Source: JAMXLO01 sp963791495
Lineage (GTDB): Bacteria > Pseudomonadota > Alphaproteobacteria > Acetobacterales > Acetobacteraceae
Reading direction: 5' to 3'
Assembly: GCA_963791495.1 (NCBI GenBank)
Contig: CAWBST010000028.1
Span: forward strand, 267,376-331,375
Length of the DNA stretch: 64,000 bases
This document shows, piece after piece, positions 8,756-16,995 of this stretch (positions are counted from its first letter, which is position 1; each line of letters opens with the position of its first letter). The notes under the pieces are model-generated. The model saw only the letters and a list, made by a program, of their open reading frames with translations, ran no database searches and was not told the origin of the DNA. Position numbers and translations under genes: made by a program.

Positions 8756-8794
8756 CGTCATGGCCGGGCTTGGCCCGGCCTTCCACGCCTTTGA
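8756..8794. repeat. REP-like palindromic element (GTCATGGCC type)
   Basis: Hairpin arms GGCCGGGC (8762-8769) and GCCCGGCC (8773-8780) with a TTG loop, preceded by CGTCAT and followed by TTCCACGCC. The same layout, GTCATG.CC then a GC-rich hairpin then a CCACG-type end, recurs at 57150-57229 and 62411-62466. Such palindromes are common between genes in Acetobacteraceae and other alphaproteobacteria. Confidence 0.7.
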
Positions 8795-8859
8795 CGCGCA
8801 TAACGAGGAAAAGAGGGATGGCCGGCACGACGCCGGCCCATCGAGCGGCTGCGCTGCTG

Positions 8860-8923
8860 CTCGCTCCCCTGCCCACGCCAGAGCGGGTCGCCGCCTGGGT
8901 CCGCCACCGGCCGATCGGCGCCG
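8860..8923 (+). pseudogene. relic of the 14481-15116 hypothetical family
   Basis: These 64 bases match 14844-14907 at 60 of 64 positions by direct comparison. The translation LAPLPTPERVAAWVRHRPIGA matches LAPLPTSEQVAAWVRRRPIGA of the intact gene. Flanking sequence does not match, and no start or complete frame exists, so this is a fragment left by duplication or deletion of a paralogue. Confidence 0.6.
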
Positions 8924-8981
8924 GCGGCAATCGGAGGGTGGAAGGCGCGCATCCCTCCCACCCTCCTGTGATGGTTGCTGA

Positions 8982-9449
8982 CTAGCGGTCGGAGGTGACC
9001 GGCTTCAGCTCGTAGAGCTGCGTATTGGACCGGATGGCCTCGTTCCAGCCCTTCTCGCGAACATCGAAATGAACCCAGTCCGGTCCGATGAACTTCTCAT
9101 TCGGAGCGTTCCTGATCAGGCTCGTCCGTCCCGACGCCGCCGAATTGTCCTGCACGTGCGGCACGCTCGCGGCTTCCAGTTCTGCAACCTTCGCCCGCTG
9201 ATCGTCCACCATGAACCCGATATGGTGGATGCCGCAGAACTCCGATGACTGGTCAGGACCGAGCTTCGGCGTGTTCGGTCCGTGCTTCAGAATGGCAAAA
9301 TAGATGTAGCCGTCGCTGAGCCAGACGCCATCGTCACCGGTGTCCTTCGGCTGCCGGTACAACTCCTTCAGCTCGAAGTGCTTCTTGTAGAACTCAGCGG
9401 TAGCCGCCGGATCCTTGCTCGCGACAGCAACGTGCCGGATAAACGCCAT
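8982..9449 (-). CDS. VOC family protein (glyoxalase/dioxygenase superfamily)
   Basis: A 155-residue protein with the two-module beta-alpha-beta-beta-beta VOC fold. Module one starts IRHVAVASKDPAATAEFYKK, with the first metal His at residue 6; module two has CGIHHIGFMVDD and ends in a DWVHFDVRE strand. VOC proteins bind one divalent metal and catalyse isomerisation, ring cleavage or epimerisation, or confer resistance by binding. Nothing visible narrows the substrate. The start is the ATG with a GGAGAAAGG purine run upstream. It lies 82 nt downstream of an amidohydrolase gene on the same strand, and the two may be co-transcribed in a degradation pathway. Confidence 0.82.
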   Translation of the reverse strand: MAFIRHVAVASKDPAATAEFYKKHFELKELYRQPKDTGDDGVWLSDGYIYFAILKHGPNTPKLGPDQSSEFCGIHHIGFMVDDQRAKVAELEAASVPHVQDNSAASGRTSLIRNAPNEKFIGPDWVHFDVREKGWNEAIRSNTQLYELKPVTSDR

Positions 9450-9531
9450 GGACCTTTCTCCTTCAGTTTCGCCAAGTCAGAACCAAACGCAACCTCTTGC
9501 ACAAATCAGGACAGCCCAGCCGTCCCTAAGC

Positions 9532-10659
9532 TCAGTTCATACCGTAAAAGCCGAGAGCGCCGTCGGCCATCACCTGATGCTTCGCCGCGGCGGACAACGA
9601 CCCCAGCCGATCCCGCATCATCTTTGGCGCGCCTGGAAAGAACCCGTCCTGATGCGGGTAATCAGTCGCCCACATGATCTTGTGCGGACCGATATAGTCG
9701 GCCAGCACAGCGATGCTGTTCTCCACAGGCTCGAAAGAGATCCAGCAATTGCGCTGGAACAGTTCGCTCGGACGCATGCTCGGTGCGGTGTCATTGAATC
9801 CCTTGTCGTCGAAATGCCGATCCATGCGATCAAGCCACGGCGCTATCCAGCCACCGCCGGACTCGAGGAAGGCAACACGCAGCCGCGGGTGACGGTCAAC
9901 GACACCGCCCCAGATCACGCTGAGCGCCACGAGCATCATCTCCATCGTGTGCGAGATCATATGCCGCGCCGCTCGGTCGCTTTCGAAGCGATCGACGCCC
10001 ACGGTCGGCATCGCGTTGGTCGAGCCCTCATGGAACCCGATCGAGACGTCGAGATCTTCGGCCATCCGCCAGAACGGCTCGTACATCGCGTCGCTCAACA
10101 TCTTCTTGCCGTGATATGGGTTCGGTCGCAAGAACGCACCACGCATCCCAAGCGTCTTGCGCGCGTAACTCAGCTCCTCCATCGCCAGTTCGACGGACTG
10201 CATCGGCAGCATTGCAACCCCGAACAGCCGGTCAGGATACGGCTTGCAGTAATCCGCGAGCCAACGATTGTAGGCGCGACACATCGCGGCAGCCAAACCG
10301 GGATCCTCGACGGCTCCGGTGAACAAGCCGAGGCTAGGGTAGAGGAACGCGGCGTCGATTTCGTCAAGGTCCATGTCGGCGATGCGGGCGTGCGGGTCGA
10401 ACCCTCCCTTGCGACCATCGGCATATTTCTGGCTGTCGAGTTGAAGTTCGCCCTGCCGGACACCAACAGAGCCGAGGCTGCCGATGCCCCGGGGATTGCC
10501 GAGCAGCTTCCCCTCAACGGTGAGCCGTTCCTTGCCATTGTCGTCGATGACGAACCGCGGTTGGCGTTCACGGAATGCAGGGTCGATGTAGTCAGCCCAA
10601 AGAGTGAGCGGCTCGAGAATGTGACCGTCCGCGTCAACAACATTGTAAGCCCGTGTCAT
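9532..10659 (-). CDS. amidohydrolase family protein (amidohydrolase 2 type)
   Basis: A 375-residue TIM-barrel hydrolase/decarboxylase of the ACMSD-like amidohydrolase-2 group. Signs: VVDADGHILEPLTLW at the N-terminus (metal-site strand in the DADxHxxEP form), GFHEGSTNAMP around the barrel histidine, and the C-terminal IMWATDYPHQDGFFPG, which carries the conserved active-site Asp and is diagnostic of the group. Relatives decarboxylate or hydrolyse aromatic and cyclic acids. The ATG has GGGAGGG directly upstream; a longer reading from 10767 lacks this. A VOC gene follows downstream, consistent with a small catabolic operon. A second, different amidohydrolase-2 gene lies at 34819-35794. Confidence 0.87.
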   Translation of the reverse strand: MTRAYNVVDADGHILEPLTLWADYIDPAFRERQPRFVIDDNGKERLTVEGKLLGNPRGIGSLGSVGVRQGELQLDSQKYADGRKGGFDPHARIADMDLDEIDAAFLYPSLGLFTGAVEDPGLAAAMCRAYNRWLADYCKPYPDRLFGVAMLPMQSVELAMEELSYARKTLGMRGAFLRPNPYHGKKMLSDAMYEPFWRMAEDLDVSIGFHEGSTNAMPTVGVDRFESDRAARHMISHTMEMMLVALSVIWGGVVDRHPRLRVAFLESGGGWIAPWLDRMDRHFDDKGFNDTAPSMRPSELFQRNCWISFEPVENSIAVLADYIGPHKIMWATDYPHQDGFFPGAPKMMRDRLGSLSAAAKHQVMADGALGFYGMN

Positions 10660-10837
10660 TGCGTTTCCCTCCCGCGGTTGTCGCCACATCGTAGCGTGGC
10701 AGGCTCGTCGCAGCGAGTCTGCGCCATCCACGCGCGTTCCGGCGTCGACTGAGGGTCGGCGAAGCATGGAGAGGGAGCGTCAGAACGTCAGCCGTGTTTA
10801 TCAGGCCCGGTCAGGCCCGCGTTGCTGGCAGACCGAC

Positions 10838-12856
10838 TCAGGCCCCGCGGCTGTGCCTCCCGTGACGCATCAGCGTCACCAGGTAGGCGATCAGCAAGAA
10901 GGTCAATGCGTGTACCGCGACAATTGCGGCGCCGTAAGCCGCCGGCTCCGAGGTCATGTTCATTAATGTGCCGGTGTGTGCGTTCATTATCCGGATCGGT
11001 CCCTCGGCGGTGATGAACACCGACTTCATCGCTTCGGTCAGCCAGTAGCCGCTGACCGCTATCTTGGCCAGAACCGTGGCAAGGTCGGGCAGCTTTGGCA
11101 CCAGCACCCCGGCCAAGATCAATTGCGGAACCAGCGCCAGAGGAACGATCGTGGTCGCCTGGTCTCGCGTGTTGGCAAATGCGGAGATCACCAATCCCAT
11201 CGCCGTGCCCGCCATTGCACCGATCGTCAGCAGCATGAATTGTTGCAGCCGATCACCTGGGATCCCGGCCGCCAGCACGGCCACAAGCATATAAACACAG
11301 GCAAGTTGCAACACGGTGAACACGCAGGACACGAGGTACTTCGCAAGGATGAACGCGGCAGTGGACAGGTTGATGTCGTTTTCGCGCCGGTAAATCGCAA
11401 GTTCGCCGACGATATCCTTCGACGCCGCATTGCAGCCGAGCCAGATCGCGCTCAGGCCAAGCAGCAGCAGAAGAGCGTTCTGCGCATTAACCAGCTCCTG
11501 CCCCGTCCCGAAGTCGCCGAACGCGTAGCCCATCAGCCCGCCGATGAGCACACTCTGAACCGCAGCCATCACCAACGTACGACGATCCGACAGCAGCAAG
11601 GTGGTATTCCGGTGTAGTAGAATGGCTGTTTGGCGCATTACACGCCGCAGTGTGACGAACGCCGAATCCCGAGGGTGCCGCCATGCTGGACACCGAGCGT
11701 AGCCACCAGATTCGGCGGCGATCGGCAGATCGATTGTGGCGCTGACAGCTCCTTCGAACCTGGCACGCCAGCACTCAGCGCCAAGCTCTTCCGTACGGTC
11801 GAACACCTCTCCCAGTCGGTGCACGGAGAAGAAGTCCAGCACTTCGGAGGGGGCGCCAACGAAGGTTGGTTGGCCGCCGCGGCCCATGCAGATGACCTTG
11901 TCACAGAACTCCGCCACGTTCGCCAAGGTGTGCGTAACCACAATAATGGTCACTCCGTCATCGGCGAGGCGTCGAAGCAGGCGCATGATCTGCCAGTCGG
12001 TGCTCTCGTCCAGCCCGCTGGTAACCTCATCGAGCAGAATCAGGCTGGGGCGGTTGAGAATCTCACTCGCCAGGCTGGCGCATTTCTTCTGCCCTCCACT
12101 GAGTGAGCCAATCCGCTGATCGAGCCGATCGAGCAGATCGACGCTGCGCGCAGCTTCGATCACGGCTGCGCGGCGCTGCGCAACAGTGGTGTCCGGCGGC
12201 AGCCGAAGCTGCGCCGTGTAGTCGAGCGCCTGGCGCAGAGTTAGCTGCTCGTGGAGCACGTCCTGCTGCGGCACAAAGGCAATGTCCTGCTTCACGGCCT
12301 GAAAATTGGCGTGCAGGTCATGATCGTTGAGCAGGACTGTCCCTTCGCTCGGGAGCATCCGACCAGCCATGATGTTCATCAGCGTTGATTTGCCTGAGCC
12401 GTTGGCACCGATGATGGCGACAAATTCAGACGGCAGGATACGCAGATTGGCGCCGTGCAGAATACGTCTTGGTACTCCGCGAGCCTGTCCGCGGCGCACA
12501 TCGTAGCTGACGCCCCGGACCTGCAGCTCGACATTGCCGATGCGCCCTGCCTTGGTCAGCGCAGTACCATCGAACGTCAGTTGGAATGGGCCGATATCGA
12601 TGCGGTCACCCGGGACCAGGCGACGAGCACCGCGCAGGCGCTCGCCGTTGACATAGGTGCCGTTGGCACCCCCGAGGTCGCGCAGCACGACGGTTCCGTC
12701 CATTATCTCAAAGGCCGCGTGACGGCGCGAGACGTTCGGATGATCGAGGACGACCTGCCCCGGCATCGCCTGACGGCCGACGGTCAGACCGTGGTCGAGG
12801 AGCACCCGGTCTCGCACGGTGGCGACCCGGTCCTCGTCTGTTTGCATTATCCTCAC
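10838..12856 (-). CDS. FHA domain-containing ABC transporter, fused ATPase and ABC2 permease
   Basis: A 672-residue half-size exporter. Residues ~20-95 form an FHA domain with phosphothreonine-site motifs (VGR at 26-28, SRRHAAFE at 43-50, NGTYVN at 65-70). Residues ~110-340 are an ABC ATPase: Walker A GANGSGKST (150-158), LSGGQKK signature and LILLDEVTSGLDE Walker B. The last ~260 residues hold about six membrane spans of the ABC2/ABCG type. Domain order FHA-ATPase-membrane matches bacterial White-like proteins such as mycobacterial Rv1747. FHA binding to a phosphorylated partner probably controls transport, but no Ser/Thr kinase gene is in this window. The start is a GTG with GAGAGGG upstream; an ATG three codons later is possible. 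Confidence 0.9.
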   Translation of the reverse strand: MRIMQTDEDRVATVRDRVLLDHGLTVGRQAMPGQVVLDHPNVSRRHAAFEIMDGTVVLRDLGGANGTYVNGERLRGARRLVPGDRIDIGPFQLTFDGTALTKAGRIGNVELQVRGVSYDVRRGQARGVPRRILHGANLRILPSEFVAIIGANGSGKSTLMNIMAGRMLPSEGTVLLNDHDLHANFQAVKQDIAFVPQQDVLHEQLTLRQALDYTAQLRLPPDTTVAQRRAAVIEAARSVDLLDRLDQRIGSLSGGQKKCASLASEILNRPSLILLDEVTSGLDESTDWQIMRLLRRLADDGVTIIVVTHTLANVAEFCDKVICMGRGGQPTFVGAPSEVLDFFSVHRLGEVFDRTEELGAECWRARFEGAVSATIDLPIAAESGGYARCPAWRHPRDSAFVTLRRVMRQTAILLHRNTTLLLSDRRTLVMAAVQSVLIGGLMGYAFGDFGTGQELVNAQNALLLLLGLSAIWLGCNAASKDIVGELAIYRRENDINLSTAAFILAKYLVSCVFTVLQLACVYMLVAVLAAGIPGDRLQQFMLLTIGAMAGTAMGLVISAFANTRDQATTIVPLALVPQLILAGVLVPKLPDLATVLAKIAVSGYWLTEAMKSVFITAEGPIRIMNAHTGTLMNMTSEPAAYGAAIVAVHALTFLLIAYLVTLMRHGRHSRGA

Positions 12857-13180
12857 CCGAAACCCTCTCAGCAGAGATCGACATCGCCGTCAGGCGCATC
12901 CACCGCCGCCTTTTCCACGACCATATCTTCACAAGCATAGGTGCCAGCGCCTCGCATTGACTCAGATCAATCCGAAGCAGGGAAGTGCAGAGCTCGCCTG
13001 GCAGCTGCCTCAGTTCAGCCCGCGACCCAACTCCTCGCAACACTATGTCGGCTCTCGACGATCGCTGACGCGCCACCGAGGCGGATGCCGACAGGGTTTC
13101 GGTTGATTTGGATCAATGCAGCCTTCATCAATCTGGCTTCGGCTCAGTGGGTAGTGTTGGACAAATCCTGTGGTGACCTC
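12857..13180. other. divergent intergenic region between the FHA-ABC gene and the AI-2E family gene
   Basis: A 324-bp gap separating two divergent genes, so both promoters should lie here. I saw no clear -35/-10 pair and no strong dyad. In-frame codons continue upstream of the AI-2E gene across part of it, but they encode no membrane or signal sequence and are not counted. Confidence 0.5.
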
Positions 13181-14293
13181 ATGATGACACCGTTCTCCAC
13201 ATCAGACGCGGACCTCGAACAACGCCTCGCGCGCCGCCTCCTCGATGTGCTGATCCGCGCCACCGTTCTCCTCGCCGTGGCGCTGCTCTGCTACCGCGTT
13301 CTGGCCCCCTTCCTGCCGCTCGCGATCTGGGCGCTCATCTTCGCGGTGACCCTCTACCCCCTGCACCTGCGCATCGCAGCCCATCTCGGTGGACGGTCCG
13401 GGCTCACCGCAACTCTGCTGGTGCTGATCGGTATAGCCGTATTCGTCGCCCCAATCGCCTTATTGATGAGTTCGCTGGGCAATTCCATCCAGACCCTGAT
13501 CGAGGCCGTGCAGCAGAACACATTGCGGATCCCGGCCCCGCCCGAGGCGGTTGCGGCCTGGCCCATCATTGGTGGGAAGCTCCACGCCTTGTGGAGCCAG
13601 GCGCACGACGATCTGCCCGCCCTCGTGCAAAGCATGCAGCCAAAGATCGGCGATCTTGCCCGCACCGCGCTCGGCTTCGTCACGAGCATTGTCGGCGGCC
13701 TCCTTGCCTTTCTCGCCGCCCTGGTCCTCGCCGGTATCTTCATGGCCTACGGCGAATCCGGCGCCGGCGCCTGCCTCTCCGTTTTCCAGCGCCTTGCCGG
13801 CGAGCAGCGCGGGGCAAGGCTCGCCCGCCTCTCCACCGCGACCATCCGCGCCGTCGCACAAGGCGTGGTGGGGGTGGCGCTCATTCAGGCAATCCTCGTG
13901 GGCCTTGCCCTTCTGATCGCGGGAGTGCCGTGGGCCGGCGCTCTCGCGGCGATCGTTCTGGTGCTCGGCATCGCCCAGGTTCCCGCGGTGATCGTGACGC
14001 TACCGGCAATCGCGTGGATCTGGTCACGCGGCGGCGGCGGCACGGGCGAGGCGATCATCTACACCGTGCTTCTGCTCGTCTCCGGCATGGCGGACAACGT
14101 GCTCAAGCCGCTGATGCTAGGCCGCGGCGTGGACGTACCGATGCCCGTCATCCTCGTCGGCGCTCTCGGCGGTATGGCGACGGGTGGGATCATCGGGATG
14201 TTCGTCGGTGCAACCCTGCTGGCCCTCGCCTGGCAAGTTGTCACCGGCTGGGTCGAGGAGATCCCCGACGCAAACATTCCGCCCGGAGGCTGA
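13181..14293 (+). CDS. AI-2E family transporter (PerM/UPF0118)
   Basis: A 370-residue membrane permease with about eight spans: two near residues 15-60, one at ~65-90, a soluble loop of about 80 residues, and four to five near the C-terminus. The C-terminal block (ILVGALGGMATGGIIGMFVGA) carries the GG-rich GxFxGP-like helix typical of the family. Members export autoinducer-2 (TqsA) or act as Na+/H+ antiporters; which applies cannot be decided here. No luxS is present in the window. The start chosen is the first of two consecutive ATGs. It stands alone, divergent from the FHA-ABC gene. Confidence 0.85.
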   Translation: MMTPFSTSDADLEQRLARRLLDVLIRATVLLAVALLCYRVLAPFLPLAIWALIFAVTLYPLHLRIAAHLGGRSGLTATLLVLIGIAVFVAPIALLMSSLGNSIQTLIEAVQQNTLRIPAPPEAVAAWPIIGGKLHALWSQAHDDLPALVQSMQPKIGDLARTALGFVTSIVGGLLAFLAALVLAGIFMAYGESGAGACLSVFQRLAGEQRGARLARLSTATIRAVAQGVVGVALIQAILVGLALLIAGVPWAGALAAIVLVLGIAQVPAVIVTLPAIAWIWSRGGGGTGEAIIYTVLLLVSGMADNVLKPLMLGRGVDVPMPVILVGALGGMATGGIIGMFVGATLLALAWQVVTGWVEEIPDANIPPGG

Positions 14294-14480
14294 TCTACTC
14301 CCACCTTGCGGCATGGCAACGACTTGGACCATCTGATGCGCGTCGGACCAACCAGACATGGCTCCGGGTCGTCAGCCGAAACGCCGACCAGTGGCTCGCA
14401 AACTGAATCCTAGCCGCTAAGCGATCCATGTGGAAAATATTCCTTGACTTCCGATACCGCCCTGTGTTCTTGTTCCGTTC

Positions 14481-15116
14481 ATGTCTGCCGGCAGTGCCCC
14501 CGCCTCATCCGCCATACCCGATCCCCCACCGGCCAGCTCGGACAGACCCAGCCGCTCGCGCCGCTTGCTCGACCTGGTCTGCAAACTCATCGATTACGGC
14601 AAGGAACTCGCCAACACGGTCCGCGAGCGCGTCGCCGGCGACCCTGTTTTTGCCAGGTGCGCCTTCGGTAGCAACGATCTTTCGCTGATCCTCAGCCGCA
14701 TCACCCGCGGTCTGCATCTGGCCAGCGCTCTCGAAGCAAGGATCGTTCAGGGTGCCAAACGTCTGGACGTTGCCCCTGGACCTGCCCGTGCCACGTCCCC
14801 GCCCAGGCAGCGCAACCCGCGCAGCCCTGCCCCGGACGCCGGTCTCGCTCCCCTCCCCACGTCAGAGCAGGTCGCCGCCTGGGTCCGCCGCCGGCCGATC
14901 GGCGCCGTCATCGCCGACATCTGCCGCGACCTCGGCATCACGCCGCGACATCCGCTGTGGCGAGAACTGCAGCTCGCCATCATCCGGCATGGCGGCAGCC
15001 TCGCAGGCCTGGTGAAGACCATGCTCGACCGGGCGTTTCCGCTTGCCGCGCCGCCCGCCCTGCCGGCAGTGGCCGCACCGTTCGCCCCGGCGCCTGCCGG
15101 CGTCGGCCCACCCTGA
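14481..15116 (+). CDS. hypothetical protein, lineage-restricted family
   Basis: A 211-residue protein without recognised domain. Residues 1-30 are Ser/Pro/Ala-rich. Residues ~28-95 are helical, with LLDLVCKLIDYGKELANTVR and ILSRITRGLHLASALEARI. Residues ~95-130 form a Pro/Arg linker. Residues ~130-190 hold a second conserved block (APLPTSEQVAAWVRRRPIGA, then ADICRDLGITPRHPLWREL), and the tail is Pro/Ala-rich. I recall similar proteins in Acetobacteraceae genomes, often in many copies, but cannot name a family. A 64-bp relic of the second block lies at 8860-8923, supporting a multicopy family. No membrane span. It lies 160 nt before a VOC gene. Confidence 0.6.
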   Translation: MSAGSAPASSAIPDPPPASSDRPSRSRRLLDLVCKLIDYGKELANTVRERVAGDPVFARCAFGSNDLSLILSRITRGLHLASALEARIVQGAKRLDVAPGPARATSPPRQRNPRSPAPDAGLAPLPTSEQVAAWVRRRPIGAVIADICRDLGITPRHPLWRELQLAIIRHGGSLAGLVKTMLDRAFPLAAPPALPAVAAPFAPAPAGVGPP

Positions 15117-15277
15117 AGCCGAACGTCTGGACCATCGAAGCGTGACGCACGGGGCCGAGGATTGGCCGGCCCCGTCGTTCTGATTCGGCCATGACCCGAC
15201 ACGAGTTCTGCCTTCGTGAGCTTGCGGGCATGTCACGGCACCGGCAAGCTGCGGCAAGCAACAGGAGGCACCGGACC

Positions 15278-15853
15278 ATGTCAGTCACCGAAGCCGTCCA
15301 GGAACAGCCCGCACTGCTCGCCGAGCCACCGCAGCGTCTGCATCATCACGCATACGTCGTGCGCGACCAGGAGAAGAACCGCCAGTTCTTCGAGGAGCTG
15401 CTCGGCATCCCGCTGGTCGCCACCTGGTGCGAGAAGCACCACAACAGCTGGCTCGGCCGCGATGTCGCGATGTGCCACACGTTCTTCGGCATGGGCGACG
15501 GTGGCGCGCTCGCGTTCTTCTCGTTCGGCGATCCGGACGTCTACAAGCTGGTGATCGCCGAGAAGCCGCCGGTGGTCGGCAGCTTCGACCACGTGGCATT
15601 CAAGGTATCGGACCGCACCTATGACGAGATCGTGGACCGGCTGAAGAGTGCGGGCGAGACGTTCCGCGAGAACGACCACGGCTACTGCAAGTCGGTCTAC
15701 GCGACTTCACCGGACGGGCTGATCGTGGAGTTCACCGTCGATCCGCCGGGCGTAGAGCAGATCGATGCAATCCGTCGCGCCGACGCGCACTCCGAACTGG
15801 CGCGCTGGGTGGCGGGCGATCACCGCACCAACAACGATCTGCGGCCGCGCTAA
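15278..15853 (+). CDS. VOC family protein, extradiol dioxygenase-like
   Basis: A 191-residue two-module VOC protein. Module one has LHHHAYVVRDQEKNRQFFEE, with the metal His in the HHHAY strand; module two has VGSFDHVAFKVSDRTYDEI (second His) and ends SPDGLIVEFTVDP, where the Glu of VEF is the usual third metal ligand. That complete H-H-E set suggests an active Fe(II) or Mn enzyme rather than a binding protein. The start is the ATG with AGGAGG ten nt upstream; upstream in-frame codons lack a ribosome site. The stop overlaps the convergent cupin gene by 4 nt. Substrate unknown. Confidence 0.85.
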   Translation: MSVTEAVQEQPALLAEPPQRLHHHAYVVRDQEKNRQFFEELLGIPLVATWCEKHHNSWLGRDVAMCHTFFGMGDGGALAFFSFGDPDVYKLVIAEKPPVVGSFDHVAFKVSDRTYDEIVDRLKSAGETFRENDHGYCKSVYATSPDGLIVEFTVDPPGVEQIDAIRRADAHSELARWVAGDHRTNNDLRPR

Positions 15854-16347
15854 GCGGCCCAGATCCGCACCAGCGGCCCCTCGTTTCCGGAAACCGGATC
15901 AGCGGGCGGCAACCTGACCGCTGCAATGTTGCGCACCACCTCGTCATGTTCGGCCGGATTGCCGCGCCGCAGATCGCGCCGGACGGTGTTGTCGGGATAG
16001 GCGCCGACGATCAGCAGATCGGCGCTCTTGTCCTCATTGCAGTGGCCGACGCCGGCCGGCACCACCACGACGTCCCCTGCACTCACCTCCAGGACCGCGC
16101 CGCCAGGACCGCCGAAGCGCACCTTCGCGGAGCCGCTCGCCACACCCAGCACCTCGTGCGCGTCGCTGTGGAAGTGGTGGAACGGATGCACCGCATCGCG
16201 CCACGCCGCCGGCCAGCGATTGTCGGTGAAGATGCGTTCGATTGCCGCCGGATCCGCCGGCACCGCCTGGCGATATACCAGCAAAGGCAGCTTCGAGTTC
16301 GGGATGGCGCCATCGTCGGCGAAGGTGAAGGTCTGGGGTTCGGTCAT
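15850..16347 (-). CDS. cupin domain-containing protein
   Basis: A 165-residue single-domain cupin. Motif 1 is HPFHHFHSDAHEVLGVASGSAKV, with the metal histidines and the Glu; motif 2 is VVPAGVGHCNE, with the last His. The family includes dioxygenases, isomerases and storage proteins, and nothing here fixes the reaction. The ATG overlaps the stop of the VapC gene by 4 nt (ATGA), so it is translationally coupled to a toxin-antitoxin pair, an odd arrangement that may be chance. It is convergent with, and overlaps, the VOC gene. Confidence 0.85.
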   Translation of the reverse strand: MTEPQTFTFADDGAIPNSKLPLLVYRQAVPADPAAIERIFTDNRWPAAWRDAVHPFHHFHSDAHEVLGVASGSAKVRFGGPGGAVLEVSAGDVVVVPAGVGHCNEDKSADLLIVGAYPDNTVRRDLRRGNPAEHDEVVRNIAAVRLPPADPVSGNEGPLVRIWAA

Positions 16348-16718
16348 CGGAACTTCTCCACTGCTGTTGCGAGTTGCCGATCGAGAGTGACGAGCTCGAT
16401 GCCAAGATCGTTCGCCAACCAGAGATAACTCGCGTCGTACGTGGTCAGTCCGGTCTGGACTGCCAACCGCACAACCGCATCTTGATCGACATCGAGTGTC
16501 TCCGCGGCAAGCCCAGGCATCCGCAGGGCCGAAAGCAGCGCCTCCCGCTCATCAGGTTTCCGGCGGACCTTGATCCAGTATATATTCGCCATCCCGTAAC
16601 CGAGCAGTGACGGAGCGACGAGTTCGCAGTCGCGGATCAGCTCGGTCACCGCGTCCCCGGCTGGCTCGTCAAACACGATGGCTGCCAACGCAGAAGCATC
16701 AACGGCCTTAATGGTCAC
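16344..16718 (-). CDS. type II toxin, PIN domain ribonuclease (VapC family)
   Basis: A 124-residue PIN-domain protein, the usual VapC length. The acidic Mg-binding set is intact: D7 in AVDASA, E18 in VFDEP, the D of TTYDASYLWLA and the D of LVTLDRQL. VapC toxins cleave tRNA or rRNA at specific sites when their antitoxin is degraded. The start is a GTG overlapping the antitoxin stop as GTGA, the standard coupling of these operons. The toxin looks functional by sequence. The cupin gene follows with another 4-nt overlap. RNA target cannot be predicted. Confidence 0.9.
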   Translation of the reverse strand: MTIKAVDASALAAIVFDEPAGDAVTELIRDCELVAPSLLGYGMANIYWIKVRRKPDEREALLSALRMPGLAAETLDVDQDAVVRLAVQTGLTTYDASYLWLANDLGIELVTLDRQLATAVEKFR

Positions 16719-16960
16719 GGTGGCCGGAATCGCGATCCGCGCGCACGATCGCCGGCGCTTCGTCGGGTGAGCGAAGGCCCAGAGACCTGAACTCGCGCCC
16801 GGTATTCGTCGATCGTGAGGCGCTGCGGCTTGGGCTGCAGCGCCTCCTCGATGATCGCCATCGGCTCACCCTGCAGCGAGCGATGGTTGCGCGCCGCGCG
16901 CTCACGCAGACGCTGCACGACCTCATCGGGCGCATTCTTGATCGACAGATTGACGGGCAT
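16715..16960 (-). CDS. type II antitoxin, ribbon-helix-helix FitA/VapB-like
   Basis: An 81-residue antitoxin. The N-terminal half, MPVNLSIKNAPDEVVQRLRE, followed by RAARNHRSLQGEPMAIIEEAL, is the Arc/MetJ ribbon-helix-helix fold of FitA-like antitoxins. The C-terminal 35 residues would wrap the toxin. The usual residue after QGE is Leu or Met; Pro here is unusual and might weaken the second helix. The start is the ATG; in-frame codons upstream lie over an operator-like dyad and the end of the exonuclease gene. It precedes and overlaps vapC. Confidence 0.87.
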   Translation of the reverse strand: MPVNLSIKNAPDEVVQRLRERAARNHRSLQGEPMAIIEEALQPKPQRLTIDEYRARVQVSGPSLTRRSAGDRARGSRFRPP

Positions 16961-16962
16961 TC

Positions 16963-16990
16963 GCCACTCCAAAGTGGCTCCAGTATGGAG
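16963..16990 (-). promoter_or_regulatory. candidate VapB operator (two adjacent dyads)
   Basis: Two abutting inverted repeats lie directly upstream of the antitoxin start: GCCACT-N4-AGTGGC at 16963-16978 and CTCCA-N3-TGGAG at 16978-16990. They share one base and fill most of the 35-bp gap to the exonuclease stop. RHH antitoxins autorepress by binding such paired dyads. The second dyad also contains the ribosome site region. Confidence 0.5.
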
Positions 16991-16995
16991 GAGGA

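Larger units (their letters stand above)
8610..8981. other. 372-bp intergenic stretch with a palindromic repeat and a coding-family relic
   Basis: No convincing gene. It holds a GTCATGGCC-type palindromic element at 8756-8794 and a 64-bp relic of the hypothetical family encoded at 14481-15116. The remainder shows no obvious promoter or terminator by eye. Confidence 0.6.
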
